DNA of 64,000 nt, from assembly GCA_001599915.1 (NCBI GenBank), contig BCIG01000025.1, positions 310,001 to 374,000 of the forward strand, read 5' to 3'. The translations under genes were made by a program, and so were the position numbers. Positions 44,246 through 55,803 of the stretch are shown piece after piece. The notes below the pieces were generated by a model. The model was not told the origin of the DNA. It ran no database searches and saw only the letters and a list, made by a program, of their open reading frames with translations. Numbering within the stretch: the first letter of the stretch is position 1; each line of letters starts with the position of its first letter. Origin of the DNA: Symbiotaphrina buchneri (Eukaryota; Ascomycota; Symbiotaphrinales; Symbiotaphrinaceae).

Positions 44246-45587
44246 TCACTTCCGATTCCTGGCAGTCAGGACCTGCTCTCCTCCCCTTCTCATCTCAACC
44301 AGCGCATCTTCGGTCTCCTTGAACTTCGCCGAGACCGCGTCTTCACGTGTTGAGATCCGATTTTCAAAGTCCATCGCAATCTGCCTTCGCTGCTTCCTGG
44401 CATGCCTCATCCTTGTTACAAGACTGGCGCATTGCTCCAGAATCCATTCGCCACTGGCTTCCCAATCATCGATCGTGAGAGTATCGAGGAACTCACGTTG
44501 CGTAGACTCCTTCGATCCTAATAGAAGCCTTAGCTGCTCTAGAAGCGGCTTCTGGCCCAGCTTATCAGGAAGTGTTTGCGATAGATCCCCTGGAGTCCAG
44601 TCAAAGGGCTGGCTTTTCAACACACCGTAGTCCAGCCTGAATAGCTCGTTCTTTTCGTAATCAATACTGGCACGGCGCTTCAGATTGGGGCCCTGCGTCT
44701 CCTTAATAGTATTTGCACGGAATGACGCTGCCTCTTCGCCTCTCCGATCCTGCTGCATGTCCTCGCGCATTGCGGCCTCTAACTCCATGGTGTTCTGCGT
44801 TCCGAGTGCAGGGTACGCTGTTGCCGGTGCAGGTGGAGCGAGATGCTCTACATGAGTGGTCCTGGAGGGAAGAGTTGCCTCTGGTCTTGGATGAATTTGG
44901 GCGGAAATACGTGAAGAGAATAGCTGTCGGCTTCCTGTCTCCATGCCCCAAGGTTTAAAGTCATCATCTCCTTGCTGAGGCTAGCCATCAAATGTCAGAT
45001 ATGTCAGAGACTGGAGCGACCATATTCCTAAACTAGCACACTGTCGGATGGGCGCAACACACCTGTTGCTCTGGTTCATGAAGAGCTTCGACGCAGCCAT
45101 CCTCGAGACCTCGCTGCTCTGCATCATGGCCATCCAATCCTGCTTCGGTTGGATAGTCCTCGCCCTCCTGCTTCAAGCTTTCGACATCATCTCCCGTAAT
45201 GATGTCGTCATCGTAATGAAATTGTCCAGAGACAGCAACAAGATCGTCTACTTCTGGATAGGAGTCGTCACCATCTACAGTAGTTGTCTTGTCCGCATCT
45301 TCCGCGTCGGTGTCGTCGAACATTGTTTGACCCTGTCCTCTGGATTCGAGAACACCATTGAAGGCCGCTCGCCCAGCAGCTGGGACGCCATGGCTGCTCT
45401 GGCTGAAGCTACGCAAGGACTGGGGATTGTTATGCTCTTTCTGGCCTGTATGGAGAGTACTAGTCGCAGTGGCAACATTAGACACGAGTCTCGTAGCAGG
45501 TATATGCATATAGGCATTATGCGCTTCTCGTTGACGGCTACCGCTGCGCTTCTCGTGCACAAAACGTTGGACCCCCGGTGGGTTCAT
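44246..45587 (-). CDS. ECM11: Ecm11-domain protein
   Basis: Relative of yeast Ecm11, a SUMO-modified meiotic protein of the synaptonemal complex central element. Exons 45587..45063 and 44980..44246, total 419 residues; an alternative acceptor 6 nt later is also in frame. The start at 45587 is chosen because it sits in an A-rich context (GGGGCAAAAAAAATGAACCC) and gives VQRFVHEKR near the N-terminus. The frame is open 46 codons further upstream but without an ATG. The N-terminal half is acidic and disordered. The C-terminal 130 residues match the Ecm11 domain: ELFRLDYGVLKSQPFDW, then FLDTLTIDDWEASGEWILEQ, then a coiled-coil run MRHARKQRRQIAMDFENRI...R and ALVEMRRGGEQVL. The domain match is firm; the meiotic role is inferred. 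Confidence 0.8.
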
Positions 45588-46300
45588 TTTTTTTGCCCCT
45601 GTTACTTCCGCAGTATGGTCGACCGAGTGAGGATCCTGGTCTAGACTGGACGCAGACGAACAGGATAATCTTCCACTGGATGTCTTTTTTGTTATGCGAG
45701 CAGAAAATGTACGCCCATAGTCCACAGAAGGCGCAAGTAGGCCTTAAGCACCCGTTGCACCTGGGAACGTGCTCGCAGCAGATGTGGAGTGCAGGCAAGC
45801 GGGACACTCCCAGATCATTGGACCGGTCGTGAGGTGCAATTACTTCCAGGACCCAGCTGCAAACATGGTAATATGAGGCAAAGGGCAATCAGAATTACCG
45901 TGTGAAGGCGTTCCGCGTTCGTGTAATACACACCTCTGAGGCAACGTTTGCTTTCTACGAACTGTGAAGGTACCTGTACGAATCTTTGGCTGTTTACGGA
46001 GTACCAGAGTACGGAGCTTTAGGTAAGGTAGAATGACGCGACAAGACGCGTCCTCGGCAACAGCCGCGTCTCCGGCGATATAAGATGTTTTTATTACGGT
46101 CCGTAAGTATATCGTACGGACTGCACCAGCCTACCTTATACTCTACTTATGTGCCTCACTGAGCTTACCGGCGCACAAGAGCGTCTGTCTTCAAGAGGTC
46201 AACCGTGTTCAATCGTTCATTGACTATCAAGGTACCTAAGTTAGCTACAGTTGAGTTATACCGCAAGGGCCAACATGTTTCATTAAAGCATGCTCGGCGT
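45588..46300. other. Intergenic spacer, ECM11 5' / dehydrogenase 3'
   Basis: About 710 bp with TACGGAGTAC near 45995, AGGTAAGGTAG near 46022 and CGTACGG/GTACGG elements. A short Cys-rich frame near 45720-45830 could not be joined in phase to ECM11. No gene supported. Confidence 0.5.
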
Positions 46301-47517
46301 CTAGTGCTGGTTTTCAAAAGGCAATCCGCTCTCCTCCCTGACAACTCCATATATGCTGGCAATGTCACCTGTTCACAGCGTCAGTGTCCTTTCCCGGAAT
46401 CGGCAGTGCTTCTCAGGGCTTTTACCCTTGCTGCCCATCTTCTTCTGCACGGCGGCTAGATGGGCGTCGGCCACCTCGAGGTTGCCCATTTTGGTGTCAG
46501 CTGCTTTGGCCAGATTGAGCGCATGTCTCGCATCTTTCCTGGCCAGGTCGACGGCGAATAGTGGCTAGTTCTGTTAGCGGCTTCGTGCATCCCAAGGGTT
46601 CGCCATATTCAACAGACCTCGTCCCGGGTATAGTAGTCTCCTGTACTCAATCTCTTGGAATAAGCAGTATATGGTCCAGGAAACATTGTCTCGATGAACT
46701 ATTCAGCGTCAGCGTCGGGCACATCAATTATGGTGCCGACATGATGCTACCTTTTGCAGATTCTCGACCCCCAAGCCAGACTTCTCGGCTATAGTGTGGC
46801 CCTCCGACAGAGTCTCGACCATGCTTAGGACAAATGTGTTGCCAATAACTTTCAACAGCGTTGCTTTGCTCTGAGGTTCGCCGCTAAAATCAATCACAGC
46901 TCGGCCCATGACGCCGGTAGTGAACGGCTTGATCTTGTCGACGAGGGCTTGCGGTCCTGCCAGGACACAGACCAATTGGCCGGCCTCGGCCATTGCAGGC
47001 GCTCCGAATACTGCATATCGTCAATCAGCGGCAATGACATAGACTCGATGTTGAGCGGCTGGGTACCTGGACAGGCGACGAAATCAGCGCCCCTCGCATT
47101 GCAAGCCTTTGCAAGCTGGGCCGTAGTGTCTGGATGCACCGTCGAGCAGTCTACGAAGAGCTTCCCCTGGACGTTGGACTTGACTGCAGTAGCTATCGTA
47201 TCTTGAATTGCCTGGTCATCACCGACGCAGGTGAAGATGATGTCGGACGGGGTGACCGCCTCTTCGATGGTACTTGCGACTTTGATTTTGTCTGCTCCTA
47301 ATTTGGCTTGGAGGTCTTGCGCACGCTTCACGGTCCGGTTGTAGACGATGAGAGGTTTCGAAAGCTGGCCTTTCTCGACCAAATTCTTGCACATGCCCTA
47401 ACAGTTGGCCCTAATCAGCAGCTGTGTGGGCCAGAAGGTACAGATTAGGGAGTAAGGCCGGGCAGAACTTACACGGCCCATGTTGCCGAGGCCAATCCAG
47501 GCTATTTGGGGTGCCAT
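46301..47517 (-). CDS. 3-hydroxyisobutyrate dehydrogenase family (NAD(P)-binding beta-hydroxyacid dehydrogenase)
   Basis: NAD(P)-dependent beta-hydroxyacid dehydrogenase, probably acting on 3-hydroxyisobutyrate or a related short acid; the exact substrate cannot be read. Exons: 47517..47473, 47397..47067, 47010..46751, 46698..46618, 46564..46426, 46368..46301, total 307 residues. The nucleotide-binding loop is IAWIGLGNMGR-GMCKNL. The substrate motif region is FVDCSTVHPDTT and ADFVACP-VFGAPAMAEAGQL; here the usual DAPVSGG reads CPVFGAP. The catalytic Lys block is SKATLLKVIGN. The last intron (46369-46425) is needed: skipping it loses the conserved GSKG-DIASIYGVVREESGL. There is no mitochondrial presequence, so it is likely cytosolic and closer to the 6-phosphogluconate dehydrogenase-like branch of fungi. 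Confidence 0.92.
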
Positions 47518-48591
47518 GTTGGTCGTTGTTCTCGTTGACGGTCTGTAAGCTCGAGGAATGATGGTTGAGTATCGGACGGAGAGCAAGGCAATAATAGATT
47601 ATCCAAAGAACCTACGGAGGTATGCCCTTCTTACGGAATTAAAGGACTTGGCGGGAATTTATACGATTACAAGACCTCCGTAAGACACTACCTATCTTAG
47701 GAGAAGGTGGAGACGGTCCTACCGTATCTTACGAAAGTATGACTTTGTCGCTATGAGAGGACTTACTAACCACACCAGCTCTGAATGTAATCAGGTAAGC
47801 TGCTGTATCCTGACAGAGGATCGAAGTCCGGGTGAATTGGGGCACGTCTCGCGCTTTCAATAGCCCGACGATGACGTTTCTCGCTCTCCCGATGATACCT
47901 TACGTACCTTACTTTGCAATTGGCGAATGGTACGGATTAGGCGTCCCAATGGCACCTCACACAACAAGCACCAGTATCTTCGTACGCTGCCTACCTGGGA
48001 GTGTTCTTAACACGCAGGAAAAGAATCTCCCAGAAAAGACCAGCCTCGCAATTAGCGATTCTTACTTTGTGCCTACTACTAGGTAGCCATCACAGTCGGC
48101 CAAACAGTCCACGGGCGTCGTACAGAACGGTCTGTATCTGTAGAGTGCGGTACATTTTGGACAATCTTCATGTCAGCATGCATCTCTCTGGGAGAGGATC
48201 AGGCCAGACGTCTTCCTCTTTCTGCGGCTGGCTACCAGGAAAAAAGATATAGATAACGATTCAAACAGCAAAGTAAGGTACGATACTTGCCATAAATGCG
48301 TGTCCTTTCTCACTCCATATCCTCGCAGTCGTACTGTACCTCGTGAATGCACGGTGGTTTGACACGTGCAAACAATGCAAACACGACCGGTGCTGTTATC
48401 GGCCCAGTCCTTTCCTTATCGACTCCACCGACGTTACTACGAAGTATTGAAAGTAGCTATGAGTAACACCTCCACGCTGCTCCGCTCCACTACCTCCACT
48501 ATCATCAGTTTGTGTCAACCCATCCAGGGCACCAGCTTATACTTCCTTATTGCTCTACGGCGCTGCTGCGAGCGATTCTCAAAGATGAAAT
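47518..48591. other. Divergent promoter region, dehydrogenase / ARG2
   Basis: About 1.1 kb. Contains CCTACGGAGG near 47610 and a TTACGTACCTTAC element near 47900. Open frames here look random. Confidence 0.5.
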
Positions 48592-50915
48592 ATGAGAATT
48601 CTCTCCCTGGCTGTGGGGAGATTCAGCCCGTCTACAACGACAAAGGTACCACCAGCCTTTATCACCATTGGCGGAAATTCTTTTACTGAGTGTAAATGCC
48701 AGTGCTCGTCCCCTCGTAGCGTTGCCAGGATCCTCTGTTGGCGACGGTACCTCTGCTCTTCTCCCAGCTGGCGAGAATCCAAGGCCACTTCTGGTCGACA
48801 GCAAGGCGCCGACCATGATGGTGAGCTGGAGACGGAGAAATACCAGAGCAGGGTCAAGGAAAAGCTATTGGATAGGGTACGACTACAGTCCAATTTGATA
48901 TCAGATCACTGAGACACCGGAAGGAATTTTTCTTGTCCGTATTGAATTCTAGTGCCACCAGGCGCGAGGCACGCTCCTATCTGGCGCGCTTTCAACCTAC
49001 AGGCGATGGTCCCTTCAAAATCCCTTCCACGCATCCATCTAAGGCCACTGCTCAGAATGAGCAGGGGCAAACCATACAGCAACGCGACAAACTCGTACAA
49101 AATGGTGTATACGGAGCCCCGGCTGCGGTCGAGCGCAGTCCCATCTTCTCCCAACAGACGCCGGCGCATGCCGCTGTTGAAGATGGGATCGAGCCGCTTC
49201 ATATTTCCTTGGTGAAGATACGCTCGCCGCAGCTTTTAAGTGATTCTGTCCTCCGAGGCATTGGACTCACAATCTCTCAGCTACGCAGATTGGGGTTGAT
49301 CAGCACCGTTGTTGTGGACAGCACCGGGACCGGCATCGTTTCCGACGGTGCGCGCCAACTAGCGATCGAGCAGGCAGACCGCATTGTAGATGCCATTGAA
49401 TCCAGTAAGGCGTCACGTGCAATCAGACTCGACAGCATCCTTGAGCTCTCGAATGAGGAACATGTCATCAAGTCATCAGTAAGTGTAAAAGGTGAAGTGC
49501 GGGTTGCTCATCGGCAGATCTTGTTGTCTGCTCTAAAGAGAGGCGCTATCCCGGTCATACCTTCAGTCGCATATACATCAGAAGCTCCTAGAGTAGCTGT
49601 GGTAGCTGCAGATGAGGTTATTCTTGCACTTACTAGAGAATATGCCGGCATACCTGTGAGACCGTTTGCTGACGCTGACCCGAGCAGCATTGCTCAAGAG
49701 ATGCAACTACTCCAACAACAATTTTCGCTTGACCGGCTCATTATCCTGGATCCAGTCGGAGGCATCCCCGCGGCAGACCGTCAGAATGGCGCTCATGTCT
49801 TCATCAATCTAGAACAAGAATACGATGATATTTATGAAGAACTAGTCCGCGTCGGGAGGACGCGCGCTATTGCTCGTTCAGAGTCCGCTGGGAAGTCGCA
49901 TTCGATTCTAGGCCAAAGCAATCCATTTTCCCGGTTTACGGAGACGGAAGTACTATCTCTACGGGGAGCTACCAGCCGCGGAAAGTCACTTGCGGGCGAG
50001 GAGGATCTAGGACCGGATGTTGCGCATATAAAAAACCTGCAACTTCTGGCAAAAGCTCTCGCATTACTTCCGCCAACGTCGTCAGCACTTGTAACAACGC
50101 CCGAGGAAGTAGCATATTCCAGTCGGCCGGTGACTGCTCCATCCGAAGCGTCTGGGGTTGGCACTCGCAGACAGAAGAATCCGCTCATACATAATCTCTT
50201 GACTGACAAACCCGTGGTATCCTCATCCTTACCTATGGCGCGGATGTCACCGTTGGCTCCCGGACGACCGGATAGTACGACGCATCCACGTGCTCCCACC
50301 ACGTTCGTGAAACGGGGCATGCCTGTAACTATGCTGCCGGATCCGCGAAAAGAGCCCTGGAAGCCACTGCTCCGTGGAGAACCTAAGTTAACGCTCAATG
50401 ATCCCCGGATAGACTTGTCACGCCTGATATATCTGATCGAAGATTCGTTCAACCGAAAACTGAACGTGGAGCACTACTTGCAGCGAGTCAATGACCGGAT
50501 CGCGGGGGTGATCATCGCTGGAGAGTACGAGGGAGGTGCATTGTTGACCTGGGAGACCCCTCCGGGAGTAGTGGATGATGGCAGCGAGGCTTCCCGGCGA
50601 CGGATGGTACCGTACTTGGACAAGTTCGCCGTCCTTAAACGCAGCCAAGGTGCAGGAGGGGTGGCGGACATAGTCTTCAATGCCATGGTTCGAAGTTGCT
50701 TTCCGGACGGCGTGTGCTGGCGAAGCAGGCGAGACAATCCCGTCAACAAATGGTATTTTGAACGGGCGCGGGGTACCTGGAAACTGCCGGACTCGAGCTG
50801 GACTATGTTTTGGACTACCCCGGAACTCATGGCAGATGAACAGAAGTTCTTGGATTATGAGGGGGTCTGCAGAGCCGTCGTACCAACCTGGGCCGACCAA
50901 AAGCCTCCTGAATGA
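48592..50915 (+). CDS. ARG2: Mitochondrial amino-acid N-acetyltransferase (N-acetylglutamate synthase)
   Basis: First enzyme of arginine synthesis: acetylates glutamate with acetyl-CoA in mitochondria. Exons 48592..48876 and 48924..50915 (758 residues). The 47-nt intron rejoins KLLDR-EFFLSVLNSSATRREARSYLARF, the conserved entry of fungal Arg2 proteins; before it there is only a weakly conserved, Arg/Ser-rich N-terminus suitable as a presequence. The amino-acid-kinase-like domain follows (about 170-430, with HVFINLEQEYDDI). The C-terminal N-acetyltransferase domain shows DPRIDLSRLIYLIEDSF, then RVNDRIAGVIIAGEYEGGALLTWE, then KFAVLKRSQGAGGVADIVF (the acetyl-CoA site), then W.SR..NPVNKWYFERARGTW. 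The start codon is uncertain; the second exon is certain. Confidence 0.9.
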
Positions 50916-51158
50916 TCCATTGCATCTCTGCACAAGCTCAATGCTTCTCTGCACGCCGAACATTGAAAGACTTGCCTGCAAATCACTCGATCTACCGTCC
51001 CTGCGCGACTCGACGGAGTGCGGGGACTGATATTGGTTTTTGTTCTATCTGAATTTGCATAGCGGTAGCAGGGTATGAATTGTACGAATCAAAATACTGG
51101 GGTTTCAGTAAACATAGTTGCGACCGTGACACCACCAAAGTCTCTCCAAGTGGCACAC

Positions 51159-52463
51159 CTAGCCTTCCCGACTCTTTCTGTAGCTTGCCTAGCGGAAGAC
51201 GGAAATCGTCAGCAGAAGCGCAACTAATGACATAGGGGACGCAAGAGCTTATTGACGATTACAATCGGCGGCACGCATTGGACTTACCTCCTGTTCGACC
51301 TGCAGGCCATCAATAACTGGGGCAAGCTCGCTCAAGATCTCATAAGCCTTCTTGTGGTATTCCAGCTGTGCCGCAATGAGGTCGGCGAGATTCCTCAGTG
51401 GCTCGGGAGTGTCGAGGACCTGCAATGGCTGACGTGAGGGACTTGAATATGTAGGCAGCGACCTAAGGAAGACGTACGTTCTTCATTACGCCGACCGCCT
51501 CCTCCGTTTGCCCCACGAATTCATCCTCCGCCTGCTCGATCTCGACTCGGGCTTCTTCACTGAGTTCCTCCTCGTGCGTGTCCTTCTTGGCCTGACCCGG
51601 CAGGGTGAAGGGAACACCCGATTTTGTACGCGTCTTCGCAGCATCAAGCATTAAACGCGAGTTCTCTACGTTCTTCCGGGCACGGGTTGCAAACATGAGG
51701 TTGGTGTTCAAGGTAGTGCTCCATCCAGCCAGGAATCTCGACTGGATCTGAGCATCCTGGGCCAGTCGGGCCTCCCCAATCTTCTCCGCGGCAAGTGCAT
51801 ATCTCTCAAGGGCAGTGGCCAGCGGGTCTTCGCCGCCATCCGAGTGAGTCTGATTCAGAAGCTGAGAGCTCGCCAACGAAGCACGGGCAATGGCATGGCT
51901 GAATGTCTTCGGCTGAGGCTTTGCAGAAGGAGGTGCCGTCAAGGCGGCTTGAGCTTCAGCGGGAGTGGTGGCGCTAGAGAGCAAATGCACTTTTTCGGAA
52001 ATAGTCCGGCCGAGGTCGTTGAAGGATTCCCGGATGTTGGGTGGGTAGTCGTACGCTTCGTTAGAGAACTGCGACCTGGACTCGCCTCTCAGCGAGACTT
52101 GACAAAAGGATAGCCTCCAGAATCCAGCTGAAGGAGCATGTCGGTCTCGGCGACTTACGTGACCTGCAACATCTTTTGGTGTACCTGCTTCAAAGCATCC
52201 ACGCGCTTCTCCAGCTCCACATAATCAGGGGGCAGCTGTGTCTGATTGCGGAAACTGTTAGCCCGGCGGCAGGGACAGTGCAGACCATCACTGACTGACC
52301 TTGTCATCAGCTTGGCCCAATTGTTCCTTTACATATTGCTGCGTTCTCGTTGCAAAAGGTGTGATGGAGGCACTGCAGGCATCAGCATCACGGCAAGGGG
52401 GGTTCGGGGGCGCGTATAGCAGTCTCACGTGAAGTTCTTTCCGAAAGCCTGAAACTTGTCCAT
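51159..52463 (-). CDS. BAR-domain protein, Gvp36 type
   Basis: Membrane-curving BAR protein like yeast Gvp36, linked to Golgi/endosome traffic. Exons: 52463..52429, 52372..52300, 52241..52159, 52075..51478, 51419..51288, 51188..51159, total 316 residues. The joined N-terminus reads MDKFQAFGKNFT-ASITPFATRTQQYVKEQLGQADDK-TQLPPDYVELEKRVDALKQVHQKMLQVT-SQFSNEAYDYPP, typical of this family. The middle is a long helical array with a conserved basic stretch (ATRARKNVENSRLMLDAAK), the concave face of BAR domains. The end is VLDTPEPLRNLADLIAAQLEYHKKAYEILSEL...VEQE-ASYRKSREG. The last coding exon is just 30 nt. The convergent neighbour ARG2 ends 243 bp away. Confidence 0.9.
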
Positions 52464-53255
52464 TTTGGCTTCTTGCTGTGGGCTCCGAGACGCGAAAAGC
52501 GGCGGGCGGTGGAGAGACGATGCTCGGAAGTGCGGTGAGGTACTCCGTACAGGATGGTGGTGATGAGGGGAGGTGAGCAGGGAGAGGTTGCTGGAGCGAT
52601 TGTAAGCTATTCGTAAGGTAGGTACCGCTAGAGTCAGGTAAGGTAGCTAAGGTACGGAGCATCACTCGCTGTGTCCTTTCTCCCCTGCCTTTGGCTGCTC
52701 GCGTTATCTAAGGTAAGGTAGGTAGGTACCTACCTTAAACCACCCCAGGTAAGCGTGCAAGTACCGAGCCTAGGTACTCCGTACGAAGTACAGTAGGTGT
52801 ACGACATACAGCTTCGTACCCTGACAGGAGAGCGTACCGTACGTGCTCCAGTGTACGCACTCCTGTGCCTACAAATCCTGAGCCACCTTGAAGCCTCACC
52901 GATAACGAACAAAGTGCAAGAGATCTTTGACCATAGGTTGCTCCCCTTACAGAGAGCCCTAGATGCTAAGTGCCTATTCATTTCCTCCCTAGCACCAAGT
53001 GATAGACCCATGCTGCGAGCGTCCGTGCCAGAGCGTGAGCACATGAGCAAGCATCGTTGCTCTTGAAAACCCCTCGGAACCCCCCCTGATCGACGCTCAT
53101 GTGTACCAACTTATCCATCTATCAAACCAGATTAACGCCGCTGACGCTTGAGGCAGCCCCGACCGAACAGAACAAAATTGATTATACATGAAAGCAAGGA
53201 AGTGACTCGCGGGAATGGTTCCTCTCATCACATACCCATTCTCCTCTTGAACAGA
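52464..53255. other. Intergenic spacer with GTACTCCGTAC and GGTACC palindromes
   Basis: About 790 bp. GTACTCCGTAC occurs twice (52540-52550, 52774-52784); the palindrome AGGTAGGTACCTACCT lies at 52720-52735, and TAAGGTA variants lie at 52610-52655. It is the promoter side of the BAR gene. No gene seen. Confidence 0.65.
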
Positions 53256-55803
53256 TCAAGGAGGCCCAGGCGGCCTATACTGGCTAGTGCTGGGGCCCCC
53301 AAGCGTATAATCCCACTCTTCAGCCAGGTCTCCATACGTCAACGCCTCGTCCAAACCCGATACGTTCTCCGCGGTAAAGCCCTGCATCATGCTAGGCTGC
53401 CGGCCCGGCTGCATAGCAACAGAGCTATCCCCAGGGCTATCACTGGAGCTCTTGCTGGGGCTGTCATTTAAAGACAAGCCCCTGAAAATGTTTTTAATGC
53501 CCCACAGATCTTCCCCTGCTTGATCCTTTGGTATGCTGATACGATCCTCGACGAATTGCCTCATGGATCGGACAATTTGAGGGTAGCCTTCGTTGTTGGG
53601 GAGCCACCAGTTGACTATATCCGGGAGGTTCCATACCTCGGACATTTTCTGTCGGAAGGTAATCGGATAGATATACCTAAGCGACATGTCAGCCAGGGTT
53701 CAGAAGCAGGCAGGCACATGGCTCAAGTCCACGCGGCAGGGGCACTCCGATCCCCTTTTGCGAGACGACTTACCCTAGGCTTTCCACCAGTGCGAACTTC
53801 TGTCTACACCATGAGACATGCCGGTGGTCCTTCGGTATGAAGAGCGTTGCAATAGCCAAAGGTGCTTGCGCGGCAAGCACTGCTCCAGCAGGAGCTTCCG
53901 TGAAGAATTGAATAGCCTCGAACATTTGACAGATCTTGAGGGCCAGATCTAGGAGTTTTGGGGGAGGTGCGGCCTGCAAAGCCAACGACGTTTGGTACGT
54001 GTGCATCAAATCCAACGACCACCAGTCCAACAGGGCATAGTTGGAAGTCCAAAACTGGCCGCCGAACAGCAGCCCTGACACAAAGGGGTCGACGATGTCA
54101 TCCGGATCTCTGGGTCTGGCGTAGGATATATCTCTGATGAGGAAGGTAGGATCGAAGAGGATCGGGTCGGCTTCCGAACGGATACTATCAATACGATGCG
54201 AGAGATGCCTATTTCTCTCCACGAAAGTCTGCGGGCCGATCTCACCCTTCTTCAGCCTGGCGAAGAGGATTGTCATGTCCATAGCGGTCAATCTGATCTT
54301 AGAAAAAAATTCCTCGTACTTGACGTCAACATCATCAGGGTAGCGCAAGACCAGATCCATGAAATGCTGTTGGCTAGACTGAAACCAATCTCTTCCCAAG
54401 ACCGTTTCATGGCCGGCCATCATGCCCGCAAATACGTCAAAACGTGAGTACCAGGCAAGAATAAGTCGCTTTGTCTCGGTCTCCATGATAGTCTGGGGAG
54501 TGAACAATCCTGTAAGCAGCTCAAAAGCCGCTTTCTGATGCCCGAGGAGATTGACCCAGTCTCCAAGATATTCCTGAGAAGATTAGTGCAATGAAGATAA
54601 AGTGACCTGGAAATAGCGCTCCCACCTCGAGGGTTGCAAGTTCCAGTATAGTGAGCAAATTGGCAAGGTTATGGACACGTTTCTCCAGCGAGTGTCTCAG
54701 TACGGTGATGGACTTGTTGTAGTACTTGAGGAAGTGTTGAAGCTTTCCATCCTTCCTTGTCAAAGTATGATGGTATGCGGCGAATCCAACCACGGCATAG
54801 AGTAGCGGCTCACTTCGAAGGGCCTGGTCGAGAAAGATGGTACGCAAGAACCGATCGCTGTTTGACTTGAAAAAGTAATGATGGTGGGTCAGGTGCGATT
54901 GATGATAATCCAGATAGAACTGTAAGTCGGCCGGTAGCCGGGACCAGTCAGGGATACTGGGGCTTGGCTCAGAAGGGTCTGAAGAACTTGTAGCACGGTA
55001 GCCTGACCCAGAGTAGGCGCTGGAAAAGGGCGTCGACCCTTCCGTGGATGGTGAGGATCCTTTCTCCGGCGCAGAAAGTGGATCGTCCTTCGATTTACCG
55101 GTCGGAGGCCTCCTATTTCTCCCCAAATCCCGTTGTTTCTGTTCCGAATAGCTTCCGGACTGTCCAGTTGCAGCCCCGTCTGCAGGCCCTTCATCTTCAT
55201 CTGCAATTGTACCTAGCCTGCTTTCATCGTCGTCGTCCGCGTCGTCTTCTGACGAATCCGCCTCGGCCCCGGCCGCTTTCTTTGCACTGCTCCCACCCGA
55301 TTTGGTCGACGTCGTTGGCTCCGGATACACGCAGGCCCGATTCCCCTTCTGGCATCCTGGGGCACGTCAACCACTGCAGTCGTTAGGGAAAGGGAATTTC
55401 AAGAAAAAGCTCACTCTCGCAGATTGGACGGGCTTCATCGCACTGTCAGGCACAATTTAGCACACCACAGGATCATCGTTGGTCAGGGCGTCCATGACGA
55501 GGTGGGGCTAACCTTGACCCGTCGTTGCCTGCAAGTGAAACAACCTGATCGTGTCCGCCGGTGTTTGACCTGATCTCCGCCTGGACCGCCAGAGGTTCGC
55601 CGTCCCTTGGCGGCCGGTTTCGCTCCCAACATGGCTTCTGGCCTTGGATATGGGTCAAGAGCACTCTGGCGCAGAGAGAGATTGGTGGAGGAAAGAGCGG
55701 GGAAAGGTCCCCCGGGGATGAAGCTGGTATAATGGTGCAGCAGGGGAAGTGGGTGACCGAGGTTGAAATATGCTGCAGCGCTGGAAGGGTACAGGCCGTT
55801 CAT
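53256..55803 (-). CDS. Zn2Cys6 transcription factor
   Basis: Fungal-type zinc binuclear cluster regulator; target genes unknown. Exons: 55803..55513, 55442..55415, 55356..54626, 54573..53774, 53676..53256, total 756 residues. The zinc cluster (about 88-116) has the exact spacing C-x2-C-x6-C-x6-C-x2-C-x6-C, starting CFTCRQRRVK and ending CQKGNRAC, and is assembled across two introns; the middle piece is a 28-nt exon. An acidic linker follows (SSEDDADDDDES), then a fungal-specific regulatory domain with DWSRLPADLQFYLDYHQSHLTHHHYFF, and hydrophobic helices up to WCRQKFALVESLG. The C-terminus is Ser/Gly-rich. The start at 55803 is the first ATG of the open frame. The overall type (long N-terminal extension, SxDx linker, middle domain) resembles Upc2/Moc3-like factors, but a target cannot be assigned. 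Confidence 0.9.

Noticed and set aside
45728-45888. Cys-rich minus-strand frame, considered as a zinc-binding first exon of ECM11
   Set aside because: No donor/acceptor pair joins it to ECM11 in phase, and the cysteine spacing matches no finger I know.
48366-48689. 107-codon plus frame upstream of ARG2, considered as an alternative N-terminus
   Set aside because: It does not share phase with the conserved exon through any clear intron.
49832-50452. 206-codon minus-strand frame inside ARG2
   Set aside because: Antisense of the conserved kinase and linker region; no independent signal.
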